Shown one piece after another: positions 46,534-55,144 of a DNA stretch of 64,000 nt (positions within the stretch are counted from its first letter, which is position 1; every line of letters begins with the position of its first letter). The stretch is from CAZCVI01 sp964502145 (GTDB lineage: Bacteria; Acidobacteriota; Aminicenantia; UBA2199), in the NCBI GenBank assembly GCA_964502145.1, contig CAZCVI010000007.1:62001-126000 (forward strand), given 5' to 3'. The translations under genes were made by a program, and so were the position numbers. The notes under the pieces were generated by a model that made no database searches, was not told the DNA's origin, and saw nothing but the letters and a program-made list of their open reading frames with translations.

Positions 46534-46579
46534 TTGCACAAGATTGCTGGTTTACAAGCTTAAAAGAATATGGTATAAA
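46534..46579 (+). promoter_or_regulatory. family-2 promoter feeding the CHAT fossil leader and metalloprotease genes
   Basis: TTGCACAA (46534-46541), nine bases, TTTACA (46551-46556), 17 bp, TATAAA (46574-46579) with TGG before it. It matches every consensus position. The ATG of the fossil leader is 17 bp after the -10. Confidence 0.7.
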
Positions 46580-46595
46580 TAGTTTGGGTGATAAA

Positions 46596-46727
46596 ATGCT
46601 GATAATATACTACGTGACCATTGAACCCTGCCAACCTTCACGGGCTATCTCTCTGCCATTGATTTTTTCAGTGACTTGTCCATTCCACAATGTAGACGCT
46701 ACCATCTACAGAGGAATCGGTTCATGA
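46596..46727 (+). pseudogene. fossil CHAT-STAND start, now a 43-aa leader peptide
   Basis: ATG at 46596 gives MLIIYYVTIEPCQPS..., whose first 11 residues match the starts of the CHAT-STAND family (MPTIYEVTIEP, MPVIYNVTIE). After that the similarity ends. The frame closes with TGA at 46725-46727, overlapping the ATG of the next gene as ATGA. It sits directly under a complete family-2 promoter, so it is probably what remains of a CHAT gene after deletion or insertion. It may still be translated and couple translation to the downstream gene. Confidence 0.55.
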
Positions 46728-47167
46728 ATCATCCCATTATTGAGATCACCAGGGAAGAAATGATAAAGGATTTTTGCACGATTACCAAAAGTGAGAAAAA
46801 CAAATTCTTGGAAAATGCAGTAGATACTATCCTCCACTCGCCAGAACTTTTTTTAAAGACCAAATATCACGCGGGTCCCAAAGGGTATAATGCCTTTGAT
46901 ATCAAAGACCCTTACCTGACCTATATAAATATCCTATGCATTATATTTATCTCCAATTGGGTCAATAAGGCGGTGAATGATCCCCGCATTGATTTTTCTA
47001 TCATTGGCGAAACGTTAAAAATAAAAGCCCGTCCAAAACCATCGGATAAAAATCAGACAATAGACACCATCATTGATATTTACAGAGAATTGCGAGGTTT
47101 AGACCGAGTAGAATCCCAGTCAAAGCTTGCGGTTATCGTGCAAAAATTTCTGGAGTCAAAAAACTAA
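46724..47167 (+). CDS. hypothetical protein, 147 aa
   Basis: Start ATG at 46724 with GAGGA eight bases upstream, overlapping the leader stop. MNHPIIEITREEMIKDF..., mostly helical, with a hydrophobic stretch YINILCIIFISNWVNKAV (about residues 66-83) that may be a buried helix or weak membrane segment. No family recognised. It precedes the metalloprotease gene by 4 bp, so the two form an operon and may act together as protease and partner or immunity/regulatory protein (inference). Confidence 0.7.
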   Translation: MNHPIIEITREEMIKDFCTITKSEKNKFLENAVDTILHSPELFLKTKYHAGPKGYNAFDIKDPYLTYINILCIIFISNWVNKAVNDPRIDFSIIGETLKIKARPKPSDKNQTIDTIIDIYRELRGLDRVESQSKLAVIVQKFLESKN

Positions 47168-47171
47168 CCCC

Positions 47172-48863
47172 ATGGAAAAGGCAAGATATCATCATATTCT
47201 CATGTTTATATTTATCCTTCTGTTGACCACTGGTATTGGCTTCATATTGAAAGAAGAATTTCTGGTGGATGTTGCCACTTATTTGATTTTTTTTCTGGGA
47301 TTGAGTATACTCAGGGAGTTCTACGTATTGCTATCTATAATCAATTCTTCTTCAATCATCCCCATATTCCTTCCTAATGGTAAAAAAGTGTATATTGTCG
47401 AAGATGATCAATTTGGCATTAATGCAGAGGCTATACCTACTATTTTTAAATGCTTTATCAAATCTTCCTCGGGTATGACCGCAAATGAATTCATTTTAAT
47501 GCATGAATACGGTCATTTTAAAAAAAGGCATATTCTTCTCCAGATGGTCTTATTTTCAATTTTTTTATCCTACGTTCTCAGCATTATGGAGCGAGGTGGA
47601 TTGCACCATGCAATTCTTTATGGGGGGTTTACATTTTTCCTTTTGAAGAAAATGTTCAAGTCCGAAGAAGATCAGGCGGATATCTATGCTCTTGAGCATG
47701 TAAAAAATTTTGAAAAAATCAAATCAGCCTTTGACCCTTTCGATGATCAAGGAGCAAGTGTACTAATGGAAAAATTCAATCCCAAGACCCTGTGGCAGTA
47801 CACTATTCCCAATAAAGGATTCAAAAGGATTTTCCTCTATGTCACTTGGCTATTCTCCTTTTATTCAAGGGGAATTCCCTTCGTTGCTGCTTATATCTAT
47901 GCATTATTACCGTTTACCAGGACTAATGGCATCCTCCAATCCAGTCGTTTTATATTAGTTATTTTTGTAATAATAGCTCCACAAATTTTTCAGCTTTTCT
48001 ATCGAGCATTTAACATTAACACAACCTATTATTCAATCACCGGAACTACCCCGAATAGTCGCTCTTTAAGAGCATCATCCTACAGAAATTCTAAGGAAAG
48101 GCTCAATGATCTCTACAAACTCCTTAATAAAAACCTTAGCCAGAATAAAAAATCAAAATTTGAATTCTTTTCTCACTTACGCAGAATGTTGCTAAAGTTT
48201 CTTTGGATATTGATTGGATATATGTATATTTCAGCAGGGACTTTTATAAATCTACCATACTTTGGATATGGGTTCAAGTACCACATTGCAACACTTAGCA
48301 TTTCAACACGCGCAATGAAAACAGACCCCAAATTACTTTATTATGAACTGGAAAAGATGTCTTCCAACGGTAGGAATAAGAATTCGATTCTTTATGGGCA
48401 GTTCAGGCAATCCTATGAAATGGATTATGAATCCAATTATGACATTAATGATAGTATCGGAAGATTCTGGGAATCATTAAATTACATCCTCCTGATCTCG
48501 CCTCCCCCTCAATTTGTTAATGAATTCTACAAAGATATTCTCGCACATTTTGTACAAGTAACCGATGCCCAGAAAAAAACACTTTATTACATTCATTGTA
48601 AACGACCGCAGACACGTCCACGTGCTACTGAGTATACAACGGACTGGGTTGTTTCTACTGCGGCGGCAACGCATAAAATGATCAAAACCGGTGATAATGT
48701 GACTATAGAAGAGGTGAAAGAGGTAAACTATTTCAGTTTCCTACCAATCCTATGGAACGAGTACCTTTTTATTATGTCAATTATTTTGATTATTCTATCA
48801 ATCGCCGTCCACGTCACTATCAAGTTAAAATCCCGTATCACAAAACCTTCAATTGAGCTTTAA
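47172..48863 (+). CDS. membrane zinc metalloprotease (M48/M56-like)
   Basis: 563 aa from ATG 47172. Several membrane helices: two near the N-terminus (HILMFIFILLLTTGIGFIL and VATYLIFFLGLSIL), others at about 130-165, 230-280, 345-365 and near the C-terminus. Zinc-protease motif HEYGHFKKRH near residues 114-123 (HExxH), followed about 60 residues on by EEDQADIYALEH, the ExxxD third-ligand pattern of the M48 (HtpX/Ste24-like) group. No DNA-binding or penicillin-sensor domain as in BlaR1/MecR1. Ribosome site weak; probably coupled to the gene 4 bp upstream. A membrane-embedded protease beside caspase- and trypsin-like proteases makes a third peptidase class in this island. Confidence 0.8.
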   Translation: MEKARYHHILMFIFILLLTTGIGFILKEEFLVDVATYLIFFLGLSILREFYVLLSIINSSSIIPIFLPNGKKVYIVEDDQFGINAEAIPTIFKCFIKSSSGMTANEFILMHEYGHFKKRHILLQMVLFSIFLSYVLSIMERGGLHHAILYGGFTFFLLKKMFKSEEDQADIYALEHVKNFEKIKSAFDPFDDQGASVLMEKFNPKTLWQYTIPNKGFKRIFLYVTWLFSFYSRGIPFVAAYIYALLPFTRTNGILQSSRFILVIFVIIAPQIFQLFYRAFNINTTYYSITGTTPNSRSLRASSYRNSKERLNDLYKLLNKNLSQNKKSKFEFFSHLRRMLLKFLWILIGYMYISAGTFINLPYFGYGFKYHIATLSISTRAMKTDPKLLYYELEKMSSNGRNKNSILYGQFRQSYEMDYESNYDINDSIGRFWESLNYILLISPPPQFVNEFYKDILAHFVQVTDAQKKTLYYIHCKRPQTRPRATEYTTDWVVSTAAATHKMIKTGDNVTIEEVKEVNYFSFLPILWNEYLFIMSIILIILSIAVHVTIKLKSRITKPSIEL

Positions 48864-48891
48864 TTGACAAAGCAGACCGAAATAATATACA
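48864..48891 (+). promoter_or_regulatory. promoter of the CHAT-STAND-TPR gene at 48953
   Basis: TTGACA (48864-48869) begins right after the metalloprotease stop; 16-bp spacer; TATACA (48886-48891). No TGCACAA box, so this CHAT gene differs in regulation from its paralogs. Confidence 0.5.
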
Positions 48892-48952
48892 ATAACAAGA
48901 AAATACCGGATGATTGCTATCGTCAGGAAAAATGCAATTCAAGGAAGAAGAA

Positions 48953-51900
48953 ATGACGCTTGTTTACGACTTATTTATCGATGAATCAGGAAATGATTCC
49001 ACGGTTCTGATCCGTTGGCATAGAGAAAACCGCGAGGAATACCGCTTTGAGCAAACGGTAAAGGATATCTCACCAGAAGAAGCTGAGCGATTGTGGCTTT
49101 TCCCGGAACTCCAAATGTCGATTGGCAGTAAACTCTTCGATTTTCTGGACGGTAAGGAAAGTTATTTAAACCAAATCCTCCAAAAGGCTGATCAGCAAGG
49201 TGAGTTTCCAGTCATTCGGTTATTTACCTGCAAAAGGGTTGCTGATTGGCCCTTTGAATTACTGGCTATGAATAATAATTTCTTGGTACCTCATAATCTA
49301 CACCTCATACGTTGCGTCCAATGCAAATCTCCTTGGCGGAAAAAGAAAAACACCACTCCTAATGGTTATCTCTTAAAGATTTTGTTCATGGCCTGCTCTC
49401 CAAATAACCTAAAACTGGAATTGGCATATGAGCGGGAGGAAGACGCGATATTCAACATCACGGAAAACCTCACCGTCGACATGGAAGTAGAAGACCTGGG
49501 TTCACTTGAAGGACTTCGCCGTCAACTGGAATTGAACCACTATGATGTAATCCACCTGTCCGGCCATACGGACATGATTGATGAGAAACCCTATTTTATT
49601 ATGGAACAGGAAACCGGTTGTGCTCAATTGGTCTCTCCCGAAGAGTTGTGGGGGAAAGCTCTGATTGAAAACCCGCCGCAGGTACTTTTTTTATCAGGAA
49701 ATGGAGCTACCGTATCTTTTGCACGCTATATGATAGAAAAATTTCCTGTACCTGTAGTTCTGGGCTGGGGGCGACCGGTTGATGACGAGCAAGCCATACA
49801 CGCGATCAAAAAGTTTTACCAGCAATTGAGTAAGGGTGAAACCATTTTCAAAGCAGTACAACGGGTTCGTCATGAATTGATTGAAAGGTTTGGTATGTGC
49901 TCCCCTTCCGCTTGGCCCTTGTTAAGGTTGTATAGTAGCGAACCCATTCTTCCAGGACAGGTGACAAACGGTCTGTCAAAACAACCCAAACCGGGACACA
50001 AAAGACATATTTTCTTGAAACAGAGTCCATCACTAGTCCTGAAAGAGAGATTCGTTGGCCGCCGCCGTCAGTTACAGACAAGTATTACCGCATTAAAACA
50101 AAATTCCGATAAAGTGGGTGTGCTCATCATTGGTCCAAGAGGATTGGGGAAAAGCTGCTTGGCTAGAAAAATTTGCGAACGGTTCCCCAATCACACATTG
50201 ATCATCGTTAAAGGAAATTTTAACGCCACTACCTTGGGAGACGCCTTGAAAGACGCCTTTTTTCAAAGCCAAGACAACAAAGGAAAGATGTTACTGGCAC
50301 AAAAAAGGGATATGAAGAAAAAAATGGCAGACCTTTGTTGCACCAGTTTTAAGAAAAAAAATTACCTTTTACTTCTGGATGATTTTGAGCAGAACATGGA
50401 GAATCAGGATGAAACCCGTCCAAATTTGTTGCGACCAGAAGCAGCAGAATTGCTGAGTGTTTTACTCTATTACCTACCATTTAGTGGTAAAATAACCCAG
50501 GTGCTGATTACCTGCCGTTACCAATTCAACTTGCCATACGATGGTATCGATCTGCCAACCCAACGCTTAGAACCAATTTGGGTTACCAGTTTCCTGCCCC
50601 ATGAACAGTCCAAAAAGGCCAGAGAACTAAAACACATTTATAATTACCCTGACCCTGATATGGGTAAAAAGTTACTGGCCGCAGGTTGTGGAAATCCTGA
50701 TCTTATGGAATGGATTAATAGAATAGTAGGTGAACTGCCAAAAGCCGAATTACCCGAGTTATTAACCGCCATTGAAAACCAAAAAGAATCATTCATAGCC
50801 GACCATGTGATCGGGGAATTGGCAAACCGAAGAGGCAAACATTTAGCCTCATTTTTATCTTGGTTTTGCATCTTTCGCATACCTGTTTCAATAGAAGGGG
50901 TAAAACTGGTGGGAGAGCAAGCAGGTTTAGAAAAATGGAATGATCTGCTGGTTCAGGGAATGAATTTAGGACTAATAGAGTACCATCAACCCCACAAGAA
51001 CTATATCGTAACACCTCTATTACGTGAAAAATTATTAGCCCAATCGGACAGTAATCAATTGCAGCAAAACCATCGGGCCGCCTTCACCTTTTTTAGTAAT
51101 CACTGTGTCTCAATAGAAGAGATTGAGCCGAGGATATTAGAAGAATTGATATTTCATGCTCTGAGCTGTGGAGAAACAGAAACAGCCCTCCGGCAAGGCA
51201 CTAGGTTAGTCCATTATTTACGAGAGTCTCTAGCTTTGCAGGAATCCAAGCGGATCGGGGAATGGATATGGGCAGCAAATGCAGGAGAGCATCGAACAGA
51301 AGTGGATTTCATATTATTGAGCCAACTGGGCAATACATTACATGATATGGGAGATCATCATACAGCAATCTCTTATTTTGAGCAGGTTCTATCTTTCTGT
51401 AAAAAACAATTTGGGGGAAAACATCCTGAAACTGCCTCAGCCTTAAATGATCTGGGCGCAGTATGGATTTCAGTGGGAAAAGCACAGAAAGCCATTGATT
51501 ACCTTGAAGAGGCCATATCTGTGCGTCAATATCTTCACGAAGAAAAATACTACCAGACAGCAATCTCGTATAATTATCTAGGAGCGGCATGGAAAGCATT
51601 GGGTGACCATCAAAAAGCCATCGAATGTTTTAGGCAAGCCCTTAAAATAGATGAAGCGGCTTTTAACTGTCAACATCAAAATGTGGCTGCTGACTTGAAT
51701 AGCTTGGGTACAGCATTTTATTCACTTAAAGATTATCCTAAAGCCATTGCCTACTTCGAACAAGCGCTGGATATATGGAAGAAAGTTCATGGGCAGGAAC
51801 ACCCGCAGGTAGCGGCGGCCATGAACAATCTGGGCTCAGTTTATGATGCAACTGGGGAGCATCAAAAAGCCATCGATTATTACTACCAAGCCATGAAAAT

Positions 51901-52357
51901 TGATGAAGCAGTTTTTGGCCGCCAACACCCAAAGGTAGCCACCCGTTTAAATAACCTAGGTATGGCATGGAAGGCATTGGGCAATTATCAAAAAGCAGTC
52001 GAGTATTTCCAAGAGGCTTTTGAGATTAACAAAACGGTTTTGGGTGAAAGACATGAGCAAACTGCTGTGGCACTAAATAATCTAGGTTCTATCTGGATGG
52101 GATTAGGAGAACACGATAAAGCCATCAATTATTTCTTACAGGCCTTGGCAATCGATAAAGCGAGGTTCAGACAACCACATTCCAAAGTCGCTACCCGATT
52201 ATTCAACTTGGGGATGGTATATCTTGACTTACAAAAAAAACAGGAAGCCAAATCCTATCTTGAACAAGCTCATTCAATCTTTAAGCAATCCATGGGTAGT
52301 GAAGACTCCGATGCCCAGGAAACCCAAAAATGGTTGGATACATGTATACAGGATTAA
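48953..52357 (+). CDS. CHAT-STAND-TPR protein with the CHAT catalytic cysteine lost
   Basis: 1134 aa from ATG 48953 (MTLVYDLFIDESG), chosen because it matches the family start and has AAGGA seven bases upstream; upstream in-frame starts are not conserved. N-terminal domain, CHAT domain, STAND NTPase (RFVGRRRQLQT, Walker A GPRGLGKS near 398, Walker B LLLLDDFEQN, LITCRYQF), winged helix, then eight TPRs from about 775 (for example VAAAMNNLGSVYDATGEHQKAIDYYYQAM). In the CHAT domain the His is kept (IHLSGHTDM near 203), but the Cys segment reads LFLSGNGATVSF where the active paralog has LFLSGCRTGE plus about 13 more residues. The catalytic Cys and its loop are deleted, so the domain should be inactive. 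The rest is well conserved. Confidence 0.9.
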   Translation: MTLVYDLFIDESGNDSTVLIRWHRENREEYRFEQTVKDISPEEAERLWLFPELQMSIGSKLFDFLDGKESYLNQILQKADQQGEFPVIRLFTCKRVADWPFELLAMNNNFLVPHNLHLIRCVQCKSPWRKKKNTTPNGYLLKILFMACSPNNLKLELAYEREEDAIFNITENLTVDMEVEDLGSLEGLRRQLELNHYDVIHLSGHTDMIDEKPYFIMEQETGCAQLVSPEELWGKALIENPPQVLFLSGNGATVSFARYMIEKFPVPVVLGWGRPVDDEQAIHAIKKFYQQLSKGETIFKAVQRVRHELIERFGMCSPSAWPLLRLYSSEPILPGQVTNGLSKQPKPGHKRHIFLKQSPSLVLKERFVGRRRQLQTSITALKQNSDKVGVLIIGPRGLGKSCLARKICERFPNHTLIIVKGNFNATTLGDALKDAFFQSQDNKGKMLLAQKRDMKKKMADLCCTSFKKKNYLLLLDDFEQNMENQDETRPNLLRPEAAELLSVLLYYLPFSGKITQVLITCRYQFNLPYDGIDLPTQRLEPIWVTSFLPHEQSKKARELKHIYNYPDPDMGKKLLAAGCGNPDLMEWINRIVGELPKAELPELLTAIENQKESFIADHVIGELANRRGKHLASFLSWFCIFRIPVSIEGVKLVGEQAGLEKWNDLLVQGMNLGLIEYHQPHKNYIVTPLLREKLLAQSDSNQLQQNHRAAFTFFSNHCVSIEEIEPRILEELIFHALSCGETETALRQGTRLVHYLRESLALQESKRIGEWIWAANAGEHRTEVDFILLSQLGNTLHDMGDHHTAISYFEQVLSFCKKQFGGKHPETASALNDLGAVWISVGKAQKAIDYLEEAISVRQYLHEEKYYQTAISYNYLGAAWKALGDHQKAIECFRQALKIDEAAFNCQHQNVAADLNSLGTAFYSLKDYPKAIAYFEQALDIWKKVHGQEHPQVAAAMNNLGSVYDATGEHQKAIDYYYQAMKIDEAVFGRQHPKVATRLNNLGMAWKALGNYQKAVEYFQEAFEINKTVLGERHEQTAVALNNLGSIWMGLGEHDKAINYFLQALAIDKARFRQPHSKVATRLFNLGMVYLDLQKKQEAKSYLEQAHSIFKQSMGSEDSDAQETQKWLDTCIQD

Positions 52358-52409
52358 TTACATCGCTACTTTTTGAAAAAAACCGCAGAAGTAAAGCATC
52401 TAATAGGAG

Positions 52410-52928
52410 CTACTCCACCAACCTTTTATATTCCCCTTCCCAGTCCCATCCTTTTTGCCGAAGTGTTTTGATATGCTCCACCAAATACTTTGATACATAC
52501 CCACCGGGTTGTGCGATAGCAGAAAGAATCGGGTAATGTTCAGCCAATAACAACCTGATTAGCGGTTCATGTTCCGATTCATAGATGGCCAAATCAATCG
52601 CTTTTTTATCCTTCGCATAAAGAACCGCGTTGCAATAAAAAATACACAGTTCCACATATCCATAATAAATCACCCAGACTTTCCCTTCTTCAGTTGCTTG
52701 CGTATAAAGCGCTTCCCAACATTCCGGTTGCCAACGCCTGGCTAAGGCCAAAACCTCGGGCCGTTGCAACCTGTAGTCCAGCATCTTATCGTATTTCGCA
52801 CGGATGTCCTGCTGGACCTGACTGCGCAGAGAATCTTTATTCTGCCGCATTTGCACAAGGGCTACTGCCAACGAAACAATCGCAGATACCACCGCAGCGA
52901 CCAATGCCGCTACAATTTGTTCATTCAT
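52410..52928 (-). CDS. small membrane-anchored protein of unknown function
   Basis: 172 aa from ATG 52928 (MNEQIVAALVAAVVSA), with GGGG upstream; a GTG seven codons earlier is possible. One N-terminal membrane helix (about residues 5-27) is followed by a charged helical domain (NKDSLRSQVQQDIRAKYDKMLDYRLQRPEVLALARRW) and a hydrophobic, aromatic segment (VWVIYYGYVELCIFYCNAVLYA). No family recognised. It converges with the CHAT-STAND-TPR gene with 52 bp between stops. The 261 bp upstream (52929-53189) hold only the promoter of the next gene. Confidence 0.7.
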   Translation of the reverse strand: MNEQIVAALVAAVVSAIVSLAVALVQMRQNKDSLRSQVQQDIRAKYDKMLDYRLQRPEVLALARRWQPECWEALYTQATEEGKVWVIYYGYVELCIFYCNAVLYAKDKKAIDLAIYESEHEPLIRLLLAEHYPILSAIAQPGGYVSKYLVEHIKTLRQKGWDWEGEYKRLVE

Positions 52929-53142
52929 TTCATTTACCCCAATCACCACATAAACCCGAACAATCTGTTAATGATTATTCTATTCAAATTGTCATTTTAA
53001 GGGTACAGTATTAATTTGTCAAGCTGATTTTAGCAAAAAAACGATTACCACCTCTCCCCTCCTTCTTTTTTGCCTACTCAGCACACAAAAAGGCTACTCC
53101 CGGACCACTCGCCTATCTTTTTAATCGTTCCATCTCTGCGGT

Positions 53143-53171
53143 TTTACTTTCCTGGCATTTTCGTATATAAT
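53143..53171 (+). promoter_or_regulatory. promoter of the first AAA/PD-(D/E)XK gene
   Basis: TTTACT (53143-53148), 17-bp spacer, TATAAT (53166-53171), then ACAGGTGAAAACGA before the ATG at 53190. The block is repeated almost base for base at 55098-55126 before the second copy, so the duplication includes the promoter. Confidence 0.6.
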
Positions 53172-53189
53172 GATAACAGGTGAAAACGA

Positions 53190-54818
53190 ATGAAAATAGA
53201 ACGTTTTTTTAATACAGCCGGGCCAATTATCCCAGAAGACCATTATTTTATCGATCCATTGTTACGCATCAATCTGAACGAAATCCTCGGTCTGATCAAT
53301 CAGAAAAAATACTTCATACTCCATGCACCGCGCCAAACGGGCAAAACCTCTTATTTAATGGCGCTGATGGATTATCTCAATAAAGAGGGAAAATATACGG
53401 CGCTGTACACCAATATTGAAAACGCGCAGGCAGCCAGGGAAAATGTGCAAGAAGGCATGTGGGCCATTATGAGTGCTATGGCTAAAGATGCCTGCCAACG
53501 TCTGCAAGATCCCTTTCTCGAAGAGAAATGGCAGGAAGTTTTTGCACAACGAAAGGCTTTTTCTGCTTTGGAATATTTATTATCACTTTGGTGCCAACAC
53601 AGCGAGAAACCCATTGTACTGTTTATTGATGAAGTGGATGCACTGGTTGGAGATACGTTAATCTCATTGCTGCGGCAATTACGTACCGGTTATTCCAATC
53701 GTCCGGCGTTATTTCCACAGAGTATTATTTTATGCGGTGTCCGCGATGTGCGGGACTATCATATCCACTCGGATCTAGAAAAAGCAGTGATCACTGGTGG
53801 CAGCGCCTTTAATATCAAATCAAAATCCCTGCGCTTGGGGAATTTTATCCCAGAGGAGATTAAACGACTGTACCAACAACATACCGAGGAAACAGGACAG
53901 GTTTTCCATGATGATGTATTCCCTCTGGTCTGGGAATTAACCGAGGGCCAACCTTGGCTGGTCAACGCCTTGGCTTATGAAGTCACATACGAGATGAAAG
54001 ATGGCCGCGACAGACAAAAAGAGATCAACGTGGCCATGATGAAACAGGCTAAAGAAAATCTCATCTTAAGACGGGAAACCCATCTGGACCAATTGGCAGA
54101 TAAACTCATTGAAGAACGTGTTAAACAAGTAATAACCCCTCTACTCACCGGTTTTGGAAGTATTGAAACCATCAAGTCTGATGATATTGACTATGTGGTC
54201 GATCTCGGCCTGATCAAACGAATACCAGAACTGGCGATTGCCAACCGCATCTATCAAGAAATCATTCCGCGGCAACTCACTTACAGTGCTCAAATGACGA
54301 TCCAACAGGAAGCCTCCTGGTATCAAAAACCAGATGGCCGTCTGGATATGGATAAATTATTAACCGCTTTTCAAGAGTTCTTCAGGAAACATTTTGAAAG
54401 CTGGGTGGGTGGTTTTACCTATGCAGAAGCAGGCGCACAACTGTTATTGCAAGCATTTTTAGCCCGCCTTGTTAATGGCGGCGGCAGAGTAGAACGGGAA
54501 TATGGCCTCGGACGCATGCGCACCGATTTATTGGTGTTGTGGCCTTTAAATGTTAACCCAATTCTACCCAAAGACCACTATGCCCGCTTTGAACACGTGC
54601 AACAAGTAGTCATCGAATTAAAATTACAGCACACCAACACCCTGGCCGCTACCATTCAAAGCGGTTTGGCACAAACCGTTCAATACATGGATAAATGCGG
54701 CACGAAAGAAGGGTATCTATTGATTTTTAACTCCTCCCCCACCGCCACCTGGGAAGAAAAACTCTTCAAAAAAGAAGAGACCTTCAATGGCATCCCCATT
54801 AAAATCTATGGCATGTGA
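53190..54818 (+). CDS. AAA-type ATPase fused to a PD-(D/E)XK nuclease-like domain, copy 1
   Basis: 542 aa. ATPase part: Walker A APRQTGKT (residues 46-53), Walker B PIVLFIDEVDAL near 141-152, SIILCGVRDVRDY as sensor-type strand. Residues about 260-370 are helical/winged-helix-like. The C-terminal domain has VEREYGLGRMRTDLLVLWP (Glu and Asp) and VVIELKLQH (ExK), the layout of the PD-(D/E)XK nuclease fold seen in AAA-ATPase-like proteins that are common as expanded families. No signal peptide. The substrate is unknown; roles proposed for relatives are mostly in conflict with mobile elements. Residues 1-70 and 345-542 are almost identical to copy 2, while the middle differs. Ribosome site is weak (AGGTGAAAACGA). 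Confidence 0.88.
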   Translation: MKIERFFNTAGPIIPEDHYFIDPLLRINLNEILGLINQKKYFILHAPRQTGKTSYLMALMDYLNKEGKYTALYTNIENAQAARENVQEGMWAIMSAMAKDACQRLQDPFLEEKWQEVFAQRKAFSALEYLLSLWCQHSEKPIVLFIDEVDALVGDTLISLLRQLRTGYSNRPALFPQSIILCGVRDVRDYHIHSDLEKAVITGGSAFNIKSKSLRLGNFIPEEIKRLYQQHTEETGQVFHDDVFPLVWELTEGQPWLVNALAYEVTYEMKDGRDRQKEINVAMMKQAKENLILRRETHLDQLADKLIEERVKQVITPLLTGFGSIETIKSDDIDYVVDLGLIKRIPELAIANRIYQEIIPRQLTYSAQMTIQQEASWYQKPDGRLDMDKLLTAFQEFFRKHFESWVGGFTYAEAGAQLLLQAFLARLVNGGGRVEREYGLGRMRTDLLVLWPLNVNPILPKDHYARFEHVQQVVIELKLQHTNTLAATIQSGLAQTVQYMDKCGTKEGYLLIFNSSPTATWEEKLFKKEETFNGIPIKIYGM

Positions 54819-54855
54819 CACCACCCGACACGGAGTCATAAAAATAAAAGCAGTT

Positions 54856-55050
54856 TGTAACTGTTCAACCCATAGGCAATAGATGAAACAAAGAAAAAGA
54901 TTTGCCCACGAATTACTCGAATTATCACGAATATCCACGAAAAAAGATTTTATTTATCTTTTAATTCGGGTAAATTCGTGAAATTCGTGGGGGTCTTTTC
55001 TTAAATCCGATCTGATTGTAGCCCCATAGCCTATAACCTGAACAGTTACA
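54856..55050. mobile_element. MITE-like nested inverted-repeat element between the duplicated genes
   Basis: Outer inverted repeat TGTAACTGTTCA (54856-54867) and TGAACAGTTACA (55039-55050), extended imperfectly by CATAGGC/GCCTATA. Inside is a second imperfect inverted repeat: CCCACGAATTACTCGAATTA (from 54905) against the arm ending AATTCGTGGG (to 54991), around an AT-rich centre. No coding capacity. The 195-bp length and nested palindromes fit a miniature non-autonomous element; no target-site duplication or matching transposase was identified. Confidence 0.55.
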
Positions 55051-55060
55051 GCATTTTTTT

Positions 55061-55095
55061 GTCCACCTCGTCCATTTAGTCCATATTATCCATGG
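55061..55095. repeat. 9-bp phased repeat (GTCCANNNN family), second locus
   Basis: GTCCACCTC, GTCCATTTA, GTCCATATT, ATCCATGG at a 9-bp period, directly after the MITE-like element and before the promoter of copy 2. Same core and phasing as 41579-41620. Confidence 0.5.
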
Positions 55096-55097
55096 GT

Positions 55098-55126
55098 TTT
55101 ACTTTCCAGGCATTTTCGTATATAAT
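55098..55126 (+). promoter_or_regulatory. promoter of the second AAA/PD-(D/E)XK gene
   Basis: TTTACT (55098-55103), 17 bp, TATAAT (55121-55126). Same sequence context as 53143-53171 with one changed base in the spacer (TTTCCAGG for TTTCCTGG). Confidence 0.6.
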
Positions 55127-55144
55127 GATAACAGGTGAAAACGA

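Noticed and set aside
46326..46541. 71-codon minus-strand frame after the toxin gene
   Set aside because: No ribosome site or recognisable pattern; low-complexity intergenic DNA.
54856..55050. CACGAATT repeats as a CRISPR array
   Set aside because: The units are inverted arms of one palindrome, not regularly spaced direct repeats with unique spacers.
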